Source of the DNA: Bacillota bacterium
GTDB lineage: Bacteria; Bacillota; Clostridia; Lachnospirales; Lachnospiraceae
Direction: 5' to 3'
Length of the DNA stretch: 53,938 nt
NCBI GenBank assembly: GCA_023435645.1
Contig: JAEYRK010000065.1
Coordinates: forward strand, 1-53,938
The notes under the pieces were generated by a model. That model had not been told where the DNA came from. It saw only the letters and a list, made by a program, of their open reading frames with translations, and ran no database searches. The translations under genes were made by a program, and so were the position numbers. Below, piece after piece: positions 1 to 8,489 of the stretch; position 1 is the first letter of the stretch, and each line of letters starts with the position of its first letter.

Positions 1-61
1 GCTGAATACTCTGATCATAAAGTAACCCACTCGAATATGTAGAGTTTTTGTTTCATAGGAA

Positions 62-127
62 ATGCTCCTCTTGTGGATGACAGTTGAATAATCCTGCTGT
101 CGTTCCCCGAGAGGAGCATATTTTTAT
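62..127 (+). terminator. Hairpin with U-tract, candidate terminator of a rightward gene off the left edge
   Basis: Bases 62-71 and 110-119 pair perfectly over 10 bp. A smaller 5-bp stem (79-83 with 97-101) lies inside the loop. On the plus strand the hairpin runs into a T-rich tract, so it could end a gene converging on prmA from the left. On the minus strand the same arm contains a GAGGAG ribosome-site-like sequence 8 nt before an ATG at 54-56, so a translational-control role for a leftward gene is the alternative reading. Neither gene is visible in full. Confidence 0.4.
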
Positions 128-207
128 TTTTTAGTTTTATATTTCTTTGTATATTTTTATTATTCATCTTGCATTTTAAATCTATATTACTTTTTGTCTT
201 TATAAAA

Positions 208-1215
208 TTATTTTGTAGCAACGAAGGATACCCAGTCTCCCATGTGATTTACCTCAAGAATTTGGAAACCGTTTCTCTTCAAGGCATGTTCTACAGCTGT
301 CTCCTTGGTATTGATGATCCCAGAACTGATGAAGATACCACCGGGCTTCATATTCTCACCAATGACTGCGGATAAGGGAATAATTACATCCGCCAGGATG
401 TTCGCCACCACAAGATCAAAGCGGTCTCTTCCTACCAGGGAGCGAAATTTCCTATCCTCTATGATATTTCCGGTGATAAAGTGAATTCCATCCTCCGAAG
501 ACCCTACAGAGAAATGCTTCTGATCGTCTGCAATCAATAGCTCCGAGGCCTTGATACCATTCACATCGGAATTTTCAAGTGCGGCAGTGGTAGCCAGAGG
601 ATCAATATCAATTCCCAGTACCTCACCTGCTCCTAGCTTCCTTGCAATGATGGACAAAATTCCGCTTCCGCTGCCGGCATCCAGTACGGAATAGCCTGCC
701 TGCAGATACTTCTTCAAGCTCAGGATGCAGAGCTTGGTGGTCTCATGAGCACCGGTGCCGAAGGAGGTTCCGGGATCAATCTCTATCACCAGGTCAGCTT
801 CTCCCACGTCAGTCAGCTCCTCCCAGGTTGGCTTGATAACGATGGTATCATCGATACGAAAGGGCTTAAAGAACTGCTTCCAGTTATTGATCCAGTCCTT
901 ATCCTCGGTATCGGATACCTCCAGCTGGCCGCTTCCGATATTCAAAAATTCCGATAGCTCTTTCAAGCCTTCCTCCACCTGTCTTAAAATCATGGTGATA
1001 TCCTCGGCGGGATCCGTGTAGAAGGTAATCACAGCCCTGCCGTCATCCTCTTCCAGTTCCGGCAAAAAATCTATAAACAGCTGCTGTCTTTCCTGCTCCG
1101 TGATCTGTATCTTATCACTGATCTCTATTCCCTCAATCCCAAGTCCAATCAGCAGATCGCTGACCAGCTCCACTGCCTCAGTGGTTGTCTCCAAAGTAAA
1201 TTTCGTCCATTTCAT
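208..1215 (-). CDS. prmA: Ribosomal protein L11 methyltransferase
   Basis: Predicted PrmA, which methylates ribosomal protein L11 using S-adenosylmethionine in the cytoplasm. The 335-residue product has the family architecture: an N-terminal L11-recognition domain and a C-terminal Rossmann methyltransferase. The motifs DPGTSFGTGAHETT (about residues 148-161), VLDAGSGSGILS (SAM-binding motif I) and the ANILADVI segment are all present. The ATG start has a GGAG site 8 nt upstream. It follows dnaJ on the same strand, as in the conserved Firmicutes order dnaK-dnaJ-prmA. A 282-bp gap with an octamer repeat array separates it from dnaJ, so a separate promoter or post-transcriptional uncoupling from heat-shock control is possible. 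Nothing appears truncated. Confidence 0.95.
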   Translation of the reverse strand: MKWTKFTLETTTEAVELVSDLLIGLGIEGIEISDKIQITEQERQQLFIDFLPELEEDDGRAVITFYTDPAEDITMILRQVEEGLKELSEFLNIGSGQLEVSDTEDKDWINNWKQFFKPFRIDDTIVIKPTWEELTDVGEADLVIEIDPGTSFGTGAHETTKLCILSLKKYLQAGYSVLDAGSGSGILSIIARKLGAGEVLGIDIDPLATTAALENSDVNGIKASELLIADDQKHFSVGSSEDGIHFITGNIIEDRKFRSLVGRDRFDLVVANILADVIIPLSAVIGENMKPGGIFISSGIINTKETAVEHALKRNGFQILEVNHMGDWVSFVATK

Positions 1216-1287
1216 ATCGTTTCTCCATTATTGAAAGCAAAGCGCTATGTGATAGTTTCTGTATCTCAATGTGTGTCCTTTGAATTA

Positions 1288-1319
1288 CCATATACCTATG
1301 TACCCATATACCCATATCC
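1288..1319. repeat. Octamer tandem repeat array A (about 4 units)
   Basis: Four consecutive 8-bp units of the family CCATATAC (ccatatac, ctatgtac, ccatatac, ccatatcc) lie about 75 bp upstream of prmA on the minus strand. The same unit family recurs at 13121-13252 and 18508-18563, each time just upstream of a minus-strand gene. Confidence 0.8.
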
Positions 1320-1380
1320 CTATTGGAGCCTAAGAGTAAAGGATTTTTCCCCATGATGCGTCAGATTATGCAATATTTAT

Positions 1381-1412
1381 GCCTCACGGAAAGGCTTTCC
1401 TCTCCGTGAGGC
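1381..1412 (-). terminator. 10-bp hairpin downstream of dnaJ, weak terminator candidate
   Basis: Bases 1381-1390 and 1403-1412 form a perfect GC-rich 10-bp stem with a 12-nt loop, 86 nt after the dnaJ stop. The sequence after it on the minus strand is A/T-rich but lacks a clean T-run. It may attenuate or stabilise the heat-shock transcript rather than end it fully. Confidence 0.45.
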
Positions 1413-1497
1413 TTAAAATTCTTCGATATTCCAATCAGCGATACAAGCTGTTTCACGATGAGCAGCTGTATTACCTTTGAAAGCTGCTGAGCATCAC

Positions 1498-2637
1498 TTA
1501 TTTCCAAAACTTCTTTCTGCCCTTTTCTTTTTCGCCATCCTCCTGGCTATCCTCCCGCCTTCCGTTCATGGCATCATCAAATTTCTTCAATAATTCCTTC
1601 TGTTCGGAATTTAAGCCGGTAGGAATCTGAACAACCAGCGTAACATAATGATCTCCTCTGACATTCTTATTTCTTAAGGTCGGAACACCCTTCTCCCTTA
1701 AGCGCACCTTCGTATCGGTCTGGGTTCCGGGCTTCACATTATAGATCACATCTCCATCCACCGTACTGATCTTAATATCACCGCCGAGTACTGCTGTTGC
1801 ATAGGAAATCGGAGCTGTCGAGAAGATATCAAAATCCTGTCTTTGGAAGATCGGATGCCTGCTCACATCAACCTCAACAAGCAAGTCACCTCTGGGTCCT
1901 CCATTGGTACCGGGCTCACCCTTTCCGCGGATCCTGACACTCTGTCCATTGTCAATTCCGGCCGGTATGGATACCTTGATCTTCTTTCTGCTGGAGACAA
2001 AGCCGCTTCCATAACAATCCTGACATTTATCCTTAATGATCTTACCTGAGCCCTTACAATCAGGACAGGTTTGAACATTTCTTACCATACCGAACAGGGA
2101 TTGCTGGGTATAAACCACCTGACCCTTACCACCGCACTTCTGACAGGTATCTGCACTGCTACCGGGCTTCGCTCCGCTGCCATGACAGGTAGCACATTCA
2201 TCCTTCAGATTCAGCTCCAGCTCCTTTTCCGTACCGAAAACAGCATCCTCAAAGGAAATTCTGACAGAGGTTCTGAGATTAGCTCCCTGCATAGGACCGT
2301 TATTCGCACGCCTGGAACGTCCGCCAAAAAGGTCTCCGAAGATATCACCGAAGATGTCACCCATATCAAAGCTGCTGAAATCAAAGCCCCCGGCACCACC
2401 GGCGCCGCCTTCAAAGGCAGAGTGGCCGAATTGATCATACTGCCTGCGCTTATCCGCATCACTGAGGATCGCATAGGCTTCGGAAGCTTCCTTAAATTTT
2501 GCTTCTGCAGTCTTATCCCCGGGATTGGTATCAGGATGGTACTTCTTCGCCAGTTGTCTGTATGCTTTTTTTAATTCCTCATCCGTCGCTGTCCTGCTGA
2601 CACCTAAGACCTCATAATAATCTCTTTTATCCGCCAT
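1498..2637 (-). CDS. dnaJ: Chaperone protein DnaJ
   Basis: Type I J-domain co-chaperone that stimulates DnaK ATPase activity and delivers substrates. In order: J domain with the HPD motif (KKYHPDTNPG), a Gly/Phe-rich linker (GGAGGAGGFDF), four CxxCxGxG-type zinc repeats (CATCHGSG, CQKCGGKG, CPDCKGSG, CQDCYGSG), and C-terminal substrate-binding domains. The frame opens at a GTG at 2649, but ATG at 2637 gives the canonical N-terminus MADKRDYYEVLG and has GAAGG five bases upstream, so 2637 (379 aa) is chosen. It is last in the hrcA-grpE-dnaK-dnaJ cluster under CIRCE. A lysine/glutamate-rich tail ends the protein. Confidence 0.97.
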   Translation of the reverse strand: MADKRDYYEVLGVSRTATDEELKKAYRQLAKKYHPDTNPGDKTAEAKFKEASEAYAILSDADKRRQYDQFGHSAFEGGAGGAGGFDFSSFDMGDIFGDIFGDLFGGRSRRANNGPMQGANLRTSVRISFEDAVFGTEKELELNLKDECATCHGSGAKPGSSADTCQKCGGKGQVVYTQQSLFGMVRNVQTCPDCKGSGKIIKDKCQDCYGSGFVSSRKKIKVSIPAGIDNGQSVRIRGKGEPGTNGGPRGDLLVEVDVSRHPIFQRQDFDIFSTAPISYATAVLGGDIKISTVDGDVIYNVKPGTQTDTKVRLREKGVPTLRNKNVRGDHYVTLVVQIPTGLNSEQKELLKKFDDAMNGRREDSQEDGEKEKGRKKFWK

Positions 2638-2818
2638 CTTATCCTTCACCTTTCATTGCTGCTATTTCACTTTATCATAGGCAAAAGGCAGTCTGTGAGG
2701 ACCACCTGTCATTAACCCTTTTTCAAATACTCACACCAGGTAAGCATATACTGAGTGCCTGAATCTGCCTGCATTTTTGCAGTCCCTTCTTTACTTGCGT
2801 ATCCATCATATCGGAATT

Positions 2819-2859
2819 GGATACATCCGTCAAGATAAGTTTTCTTAACGGATGTATCC
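2819..2859 (-). other. 12-bp perfect hairpin between dnaK and dnaJ
   Basis: Bases 2819-2830 pair perfectly with 2848-2859 around a 17-nt loop, 19 nt downstream of the dnaK stop. No T-run follows, so it is not a standard terminator. Within one polycistronic message such a stem could protect the dnaK 3' end or set unequal dnaK/dnaJ levels; this role is inferred. Confidence 0.6.
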
Positions 2860-2877
2860 ATATGATTAGCTCTTGGT

Positions 2878-4743
2878 TTATACCTCTTTATAATCACCGT
2901 CTACAACATCATCATCATAGGTTTGGGAAGCGCCGTGGCTTCCGGCACCGGACATGTCAGGACCAGGTCCGCCGGCAGCACCACTCTGCTCATACAGCTT
3001 TGCAAATAATGCCTGTGCATCATTCATCAGCTTTTCCTTCGCAGCCTTGATATCAGCCACTTCACCTTCGCTCATTACCTCAGGATTGGACTTCTCAACC
3101 AGCTCCTTCAGTCTTGTCAGGTCAGCCTCTACCGTCGATTTATCCTCGGCACTGATTTTATCACCAACCTCGCTTAAGGCCTTCTCCGTCTGGAATACCA
3201 TGGAGTCTGCATCATTTCTCACATCCACAGCTTCCTTGCGTCTCTTGTCCTGTGCCTCATACTCTGCAGCCTCTCTGACTGCCTTATCAATATCGGAGTC
3301 GGAAAGGTTGGAGCTTGCAGTAATCGTGATATGCTGCTCTCTGCCGGTTCCAAGATCCTTCGCTGATACATTTACGATACCATTTGCATCGATATCAAAG
3401 GTAACCTCAATCTGAGGAACGCCTCTTTTTGCCGGCGGAATTCCATCCAGACGGAATTGTCCGAGGCTCTTGTTGTCCTTTGCAAACTGTCTCTCACCCT
3501 GAACTACATTAATGTCAACCGCAGTCTGGTTATCGGCAGCTGTGGAGAAGATCTGACTCTTCTTCGTCGGAATGGTAGTGTTTCTCTCAATCAGTCTCGT
3601 AGCTACGCCGCCAAGGGTCTCAATGGAGAGGGACAAGGGAGTTACGTCCAGTAACAGAATATCTCCGGCTCCGGCATCACCTGCCAGCTTACCGCCCTGA
3701 ACAGAAGCACCGATTGCTACACATTCATCCGGATTCAGGGTCTTGGAAGGCTCCTGGCCGGTTAACTGTCTTACCTTATCCTGTACGGAAATCATACGGG
3801 TGGAACCACCAACCAACAGCACCTTCTTTAATTCGGAAGCAGAAATACCTGCATCCCTTAAGGCATTCTGTACCGGAATAACGGTTCTTTCCACCAGGTC
3901 ATGGGTTAATTCATCAAACTTTGCACGGCTTAAGTTCATGTCAAAATGCTTCGGACCGTCCGATGTTGCTGTTATAAAGGGAAGATTGATATTCGTGGTA
4001 GTAGCAGAGGATAATTCCTTCTTTGCCTTCTCCGCAGCTTCCCTCAGTCTCTGTAATGCCATCTTATCCAGTGACAAATCCACACCGTCGGACTTCTTAA
4101 ATTCATCAATCATAAATCTTACGATTCTCTCATCAAAATCATCACCGCCGAGATGGTTATCGCCGGAGGTAGCTAAAACCTCGATAACACCGTCACCGAT
4201 CTCGATGATGGATACGTCAAAGGTACCGCCGCCAAGGTCATATACCATGATCTTCTGTTCATGCTCGTTATCAAGACCATAGGATAAGGCCGCAGCTGTC
4301 GGCTCATTAATGATACGCTTTACATCAAGTCCTGCGATCTTACCTGCATCCTTAGTTGCCTGTCTCTGAGCATCATTAAAATAAGCGGGTACAGTGATCA
4401 CTGCTTCGCTAACCTTCTCGCCCAGATAGCTTTCAGCATCCGCCTTCAGCTTCTGAAGAATCATTGCGGAGATCTCCTGGGGGGAGAATCTCTTATCATC
4501 TATCTTCACACGATAATCAGTTCCCATATGTCTCTTGATGGATGATATCGTCTTATCGGAATTAGTAACAGCCTGACGCTTTGCAGGCTCACCAACCAAA
4601 CGCTCTCCAGTCTTAGTAAATGCAACTACGGAAGGGGTGGTTCTGGAGCCTTCGGTATTTGCAATAACAACCGGCTTTCCACCTTCCATTACGGCAACAC
4701 ATGAATTTGTGGTACCTAAATCAATTCCAATGATTTTTCCCAT
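2878..4743 (-). CDS. dnaK: Chaperone protein DnaK (Hsp70)
   Basis: Hsp70 ATPase that binds and refolds unfolded proteins with DnaJ and GrpE. The 621 residues begin with the nucleotide-binding domain: GIDLGTTNSCVAV at the N-terminus, the second phosphate motif DLGGGTFDVSI, and the adenosine motif VLLVGGSTRM. The linker DVTPLSLSIET leads into the substrate-binding domain, and a Gly/Ala-rich tail ends in DVVDGDYKEV, the usual bacterial C-terminus. Length is normal. An AGGAGG ribosome site precedes the ATG. It is preceded by grpE (86-bp gap) and followed by dnaJ, and is predicted to be controlled by HrcA at the CIRCE site upstream of hrcA. Confidence 0.99.
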   Translation of the reverse strand: MGKIIGIDLGTTNSCVAVMEGGKPVVIANTEGSRTTPSVVAFTKTGERLVGEPAKRQAVTNSDKTISSIKRHMGTDYRVKIDDKRFSPQEISAMILQKLKADAESYLGEKVSEAVITVPAYFNDAQRQATKDAGKIAGLDVKRIINEPTAAALSYGLDNEHEQKIMVYDLGGGTFDVSIIEIGDGVIEVLATSGDNHLGGDDFDERIVRFMIDEFKKSDGVDLSLDKMALQRLREAAEKAKKELSSATTTNINLPFITATSDGPKHFDMNLSRAKFDELTHDLVERTVIPVQNALRDAGISASELKKVLLVGGSTRMISVQDKVRQLTGQEPSKTLNPDECVAIGASVQGGKLAGDAGAGDILLLDVTPLSLSIETLGGVATRLIERNTTIPTKKSQIFSTAADNQTAVDINVVQGERQFAKDNKSLGQFRLDGIPPAKRGVPQIEVTFDIDANGIVNVSAKDLGTGREQHITITASSNLSDSDIDKAVREAAEYEAQDKRRKEAVDVRNDADSMVFQTEKALSEVGDKISAEDKSTVEADLTRLKELVEKSNPEVMSEGEVADIKAAKEKLMNDAQALFAKLYEQSGAAGGPGPDMSGAGSHGASQTYDDDVVDGDYKEV

Positions 4744-4829
4744 AATATTTTCCTCCTATATGATATAATGCTTTCTCTGTGATTGAATGTTTCTTTATGG
4801 ATCATCCTGGCTGGTATCCGGGACAGTCC

Positions 4830-5570
4830 TTAGTTAACTACCTTAACCATGCTGTATCTTACAACAATGTCTCGGTAAATGTATCCTTTCTGGAATTCAT
4901 CGGAGATAATGTTTTCACCTAAGGTCTCATCCTCTCCGTGCATTACAGCGTTATGAAGCGCAGGATCAAATTCCTTACCTACAGCCTCAATCTGCTTTAC
5001 ACCAATTTCCTCAAAGGTATTAATCAGCTGCTTATAAATCATCTCCATCCCTTGAGCAAAGGCATTGTCCTTATCCTTTTCGGTAAGGGCACCTAAGCCA
5101 CGCTCAAAATTATCTACAATGGGCAGCAGCTTCTCAATAATGGTCTTTACACCGATGTCATACATCTGGCTCTTTTCCTTCTCTGTACGCTTACGGTAAT
5201 TATCAAACTCGGCCATGGTTCTGATCAACCGATCCGTTAATTCCTCAATTTTTGCATCCTTTGCAGCCATTTCTTTATTCTTACCACTCTTAAAGAAGGA
5301 TTTTCCTTGCTTTACCGGTTTATCCTCCGTAGCATCCGCTGTAGCTTCTGTGTCCTCACAGGTATCGGGACTGCTCTCCTCCATATCGTCATTCCCTGTA
5401 AAAGCCTGCGCTTCTACATGCTCTGCTATGGTTTCATCAAACAATGCATCCTGTGTGTCTTCATTCATCTGTTCCTTCATCGCTTCCTCGGTTCTGTCCA
5501 TTTGATTGTTCTCCTTTTCCATAGCTGCTTTCATTACCTCTATTGTCTTATCGGTATCCTCCAACTCCAA
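4830..5570 (-). CDS. grpE: Nucleotide exchange factor GrpE
   Basis: GrpE releases ADP from DnaK. The conserved C-terminal part (about residues 105-246) carries the family signature, including RTMAEFDNYRKRTEKEK, LLPIVDNFERGL and the final beta domain with VKQIEAVGKEFDPALHNAV. The first 100 residues are an acidic, low-complexity extension typical of clostridial GrpE. The longest frame starts at TTG 5570 with AGGTGG just upstream. TTG 5564 and an in-frame ATG 12 codons downstream of the first TTG, preceded by GAGG, are alternatives, so the N-terminus is uncertain by about a dozen residues. It lies between hrcA and dnaK. Confidence 0.95.
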   Translation of the reverse strand: MELEDTDKTIEVMKAAMEKENNQMDRTEEAMKEQMNEDTQDALFDETIAEHVEAQAFTGNDDMEESSPDTCEDTEATADATEDKPVKQGKSFFKSGKNKEMAAKDAKIEELTDRLIRTMAEFDNYRKRTEKEKSQMYDIGVKTIIEKLLPIVDNFERGLGALTEKDKDNAFAQGMEMIYKQLINTFEEIGVKQIEAVGKEFDPALHNAVMHGEDETLGENIISDEFQKGYIYRDIVVRYSMVKVVN

Positions 5571-5646
5571 TCATCCACCTTTCCTATCCTTAGTAATATT
5601 CCGGATCATACATACACTATTCCTAGGATCCGCTGTGACTTTCTTA

Positions 5647-6675
5647 TCACTTCTTCTTAAATATATCATCCATCTGTGACATTAAGGTCTGAAGGGTACT
5701 AACCACTTTCTCATAATTCATTCGTTTCGGACCGATAATACCTACCTTGCCGTAGACACCCTCTTCAATCTCATAGGTTGCCGTTACAACAGAGCAGTCC
5801 TTCATGGCTTCCACCGGCGTCTCTTCTCCGATATAAACCTGAATTCCCCGGTTCTCCTTATCTTCTATCTTATCTTGAATTAGTTCTGTCAGCATCTTTT
5901 TTTCTTCTAAGGTATATAATAATTCAGAAGCCTTATCTTTATCGCTGAGCTCAGGATATTTTAAGATATTCGTCGTTCCTGAGGTGAAAATCTCGATATC
6001 ATCCTCCTCGGATACTGCCTGCATGATTGCATCCAGAATATCGTTCACGATGGTTCTATAATCACCGGCCTGTTCCTTCATCTTCGTAATTACCGGCAGG
6101 TTGATTTCTGCCAGATCAAGACCCTGCAGGAAGGTATTCAGAACAATATTCAGCTTTAATATCGTTTCTTTATTTAAGGATGCTGATACATGAATGATTT
6201 TATTCTTCACAATATTTCGTTCAAAGACAATGACCGCTAGCAGCTGCTGCTCATCCAGTTCTGTCAGCTGAACGAACTTCACCTTCTTCTTATACTGGGG
6301 TGTCGTAACCATAGTTGTATAATTCGTGTTGACCGCCAGCATCTTCGCAACCTGCTGAAGAATATTCTCCAGCTTATCCGCTTTCTCCAGCAGTAATACC
6401 TTCATATCCTCTACCTCTTTGATCTTATCCTTGAGCAAGAGGTCCACATAAAGGCGGTAACCCTTATCGGAGGGAATACGACCCGCTGAGGTATGGGGCT
6501 GGATAATATAGCCTAGCTCCTCTAAATCGGACATTTCGTTCCGGATTGTAGCGGAGCTTAAATTAAGGTCGGTATATTTGGATATCGTCCTTGATCCGAC
6601 CGGCTCTCCTGTTTCCAGGTAATTCTGAATGATTGCCTGAAGAATTTTAAGTTTTCTTTCGTCCAGTTCCTGCAT
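5647..6675 (-). CDS. hrcA: Heat-inducible transcription repressor HrcA
   Basis: Repressor of class I heat-shock genes that binds CIRCE. The N-terminal winged helix is clear (LDERKLKILQAIIQNYLETGEPVGSRT, then LSSATIRNEMSDLEELG), followed by the GAF-like dimerisation region. The frame opens at a TTG at 6687, but ATG 6675 follows AGGTGG and begins MQELDERKLK, as in the family; I choose it (342 aa). It is first in the hrcA-grpE-dnaK-dnaJ cluster. A perfect CIRCE and a sigma-A promoter lie directly upstream, indicating autoregulation. In related bacteria GroEL assists HrcA activity; groEL is not in this window. Confidence 0.97.
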   Translation of the reverse strand: MQELDERKLKILQAIIQNYLETGEPVGSRTISKYTDLNLSSATIRNEMSDLEELGYIIQPHTSAGRIPSDKGYRLYVDLLLKDKIKEVEDMKVLLLEKADKLENILQQVAKMLAVNTNYTTMVTTPQYKKKVKFVQLTELDEQQLLAVIVFERNIVKNKIIHVSASLNKETILKLNIVLNTFLQGLDLAEINLPVITKMKEQAGDYRTIVNDILDAIMQAVSEEDDIEIFTSGTTNILKYPELSDKDKASELLYTLEEKKMLTELIQDKIEDKENRGIQVYIGEETPVEAMKDCSVVTATYEIEEGVYGKVGIIGPKRMNYEKVVSTLQTLMSQMDDIFKKK

Positions 6676-6720
6676 AATCCACCTCAATCCGAATAACTGC
6701 AGCCTTGTCTTTTCTTACTA

Positions 6721-6747
6721 TTAGCACTCACCTAAGTGGAGTGCTAA
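6721..6747 (-). promoter_or_regulatory. CIRCE operator (HrcA-binding site)
   Basis: TTAGCACTC, nine spacer bases, then GAGTGCTAA: a perfect match to the CIRCE consensus. It lies 45 bp upstream of the hrcA start and just downstream of the -10 box at 6759-6764, so HrcA bound here would block transcription start or clearance. Confidence 0.97.
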
Positions 6748-6758
6748 CATCTAGTTAT

Positions 6759-6787
6759 AAAATAGCACTATCAGATTCGTTTGTCAA
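6759..6787 (-). promoter_or_regulatory. Sigma-A promoter of hrcA-grpE-dnaK-dnaJ
   Basis: On the minus strand TTGACA (6782-6787) and TATTTT (6759-6764) are separated by exactly 17 bp, immediately upstream of CIRCE. Confidence 0.85.
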
Positions 6788-6912
6788 GGATATTTTCAAT
6801 AAAAATTCGGATTGATATCCATGATGACAAAGAATGGATACACTTCCGGTATTGCCGATAAAAGCCGGTGATTATGATTTTCGAGGCTTCCTTCCCTCGC
6901 CTATCGGAGATC

Positions 6913-6939
6913 AAAAATGCGGATTCTTAAGAATCCGCA
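6913..6939 (-). terminator. Rho-independent terminator of hemW
   Basis: A 9-bp stem (6918-6926 with 6931-6939) closed by a TTAA loop is followed on the minus strand by a run of five T. It lies 29 nt after the hemW stop and separates hemW from the heat-shock promoter. Confidence 0.85.
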
Positions 6940-6967
6940 CAATATTGCCACAATGGATCTATGGGAG

Positions 6968-8221
6968 CTAATCCAATATAAATTCGACAAATACCAGATT
7001 GCTGACATCCAGCCCATGCTCTGTTAGGTAAAGCGTTCCCATCCTCTCCTCCAATAAACCCTTACTTTTTAGATCAGCGATTGTCTTCCCGTAAGGCTCC
7101 TCAAGGTCCTTACCGAATCTCCTCCTAAATTCCTCCCTGTGGATTCCTTCGGTCAGCCTCAGACCCAGGTACATAAATTCCTCCATCTGTTCCTTTATGC
7201 TTAATTCCTGAAGCTCTCTTCTAATGCCCAGAACATCTGACAGAGGCGTTAATTGGTCAGATAACACCGGTTTCTTTGATACATTAACAAATGATTTACC
7301 CGCTTGTGTACAGGCTGTGATATATTCCTCCAAATTCGATGTATTCTGAAATCTAACATTCCCGAAGTAGGAGGATGCTCCGAGCCCAAGACCGAGATAG
7401 GGGGTACCGGTCCAGTAGCCCTTGTTATGCCTGCATTCATATCCCTCCCTGGAATAATTTGAGATTTCATATCGGTGATATCCATAGTGCGCAAGAATTT
7501 CTTTGGTTCTTTGATAGATCAGACGATCCAAATCCTCCGTCGGAAGCTGGTCTTCTCCCAGCCTCCCGGCACCATACCGTTCATAATACGGTGTCCCCTC
7601 TTCTATGATCAGGCTATAGGCTGAGATATGCTCCGGCTGTAGCTCCGCTACCTTATTCAGCGTAATTTCCCAATCACTAAGCGTTTGGCCCGGAAGGGCT
7701 GACATCAGGTCCACATTGATATTATGAAAACCTAAGCTTCTTGCCAGAGAATAGTTTTCCAGAAATTCTCCATAATCATGAATCCTACCTAAAAGCCTAA
7801 GCTCATGGTCAAGGGATGACTGAAGACCAAAGCTGATTCTGTTAATTCCTGCTTCCTGATAAATCATCAGCTTATCCCGGTTCACTGTCCCCGGATTCAC
7901 CTCTATGGTGATCTCAATCGTCTCTTTCCCACATATCTCAAATACCTCTCTGACAGTATCAAGAGCTTCCTTCAGATAGTTGGCGTCCACACAGGAGGGA
8001 GTCCCTCCACCTATAAAAATAGTACTGACCCTATATCCCTTCACTCTTCCCTTATAGCTCTTGATCTCCCTTTGCAGGGCCTCAAAATATTTCGCTTTTC
8101 CCAAGGCGTTGGAAGGAGCGGATAAAAAGTCACAATAATCGCATTTCTTCTCACAAAACGGAACATGGAGATAAAGCTCAAGCTGTTGAAGCCCTTCTTT
8201 CTCCGGTAGCTTACCTATCAT
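6968..8221 (-). CDS. hemW: Radical SAM protein HemW (coproporphyrinogen dehydrogenase-like)
   Basis: Radical SAM protein of the HemW/HemN-like family, in other bacteria a heme chaperone rather than a true coproporphyrinogen III dehydrogenase. The Cx3Cx2C cluster site is CEKKCDYC near the N-terminus, preceded by LYLHVPF. GGGTPS, a second family mark, follows about 50 residues later, then conserved segments such as ISAYSLIIEEGTP and the C-terminal HemN domain. The frame opens at GTG 8236, but ATG 8221 has GGAGGT seven bases upstream and is preferred (417 aa). It lies between lepA and hrcA as in Bacillus. Whether this anaerobe makes heme cannot be told from this window. Confidence 0.93.
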   Translation of the reverse strand: MIGKLPEKEGLQQLELYLHVPFCEKKCDYCDFLSAPSNALGKAKYFEALQREIKSYKGRVKGYRVSTIFIGGGTPSCVDANYLKEALDTVREVFEICGKETIEITIEVNPGTVNRDKLMIYQEAGINRISFGLQSSLDHELRLLGRIHDYGEFLENYSLARSLGFHNINVDLMSALPGQTLSDWEITLNKVAELQPEHISAYSLIIEEGTPYYERYGAGRLGEDQLPTEDLDRLIYQRTKEILAHYGYHRYEISNYSREGYECRHNKGYWTGTPYLGLGLGASSYFGNVRFQNTSNLEEYITACTQAGKSFVNVSKKPVLSDQLTPLSDVLGIRRELQELSIKEQMEEFMYLGLRLTEGIHREEFRRRFGKDLEEPYGKTIADLKSKGLLEERMGTLYLTEHGLDVSNLVFVEFILD

Positions 8222-8489
8222 TTGTCCGACCTCCACTCTAATCTGCTCTCTACTATGGTAATATATGAGCTATGTCCCTACCCCTGCATTCCGGCCTATG
8301 CTTCTGCTCAAGTGCTTGCATCAATTCATGCCCTGCCTATCAGAGTTCTCTTGTAACTACCCCATAAATAAGGTGGTATGAAGCTTTTCCTCTCTATCTC
8401 GATACTGCCAGAAGGAATCTCTTCACACCACCCTATCAGGTATTGCTTAACCCGTCCTTATAGTAAGGATTCTAGGATCCTTAAGAATT

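Noticed and set aside
2071..2574. 167-codon plus-strand open frame
   Set aside because: It lies entirely antisense to dnaJ, whose zinc-finger and J-domain codons explain the long open frame; no ribosome site.
3743..4282. 179-codon plus-strand open frame
   Set aside because: Antisense shadow of dnaK, with no ribosome site or family resemblance.
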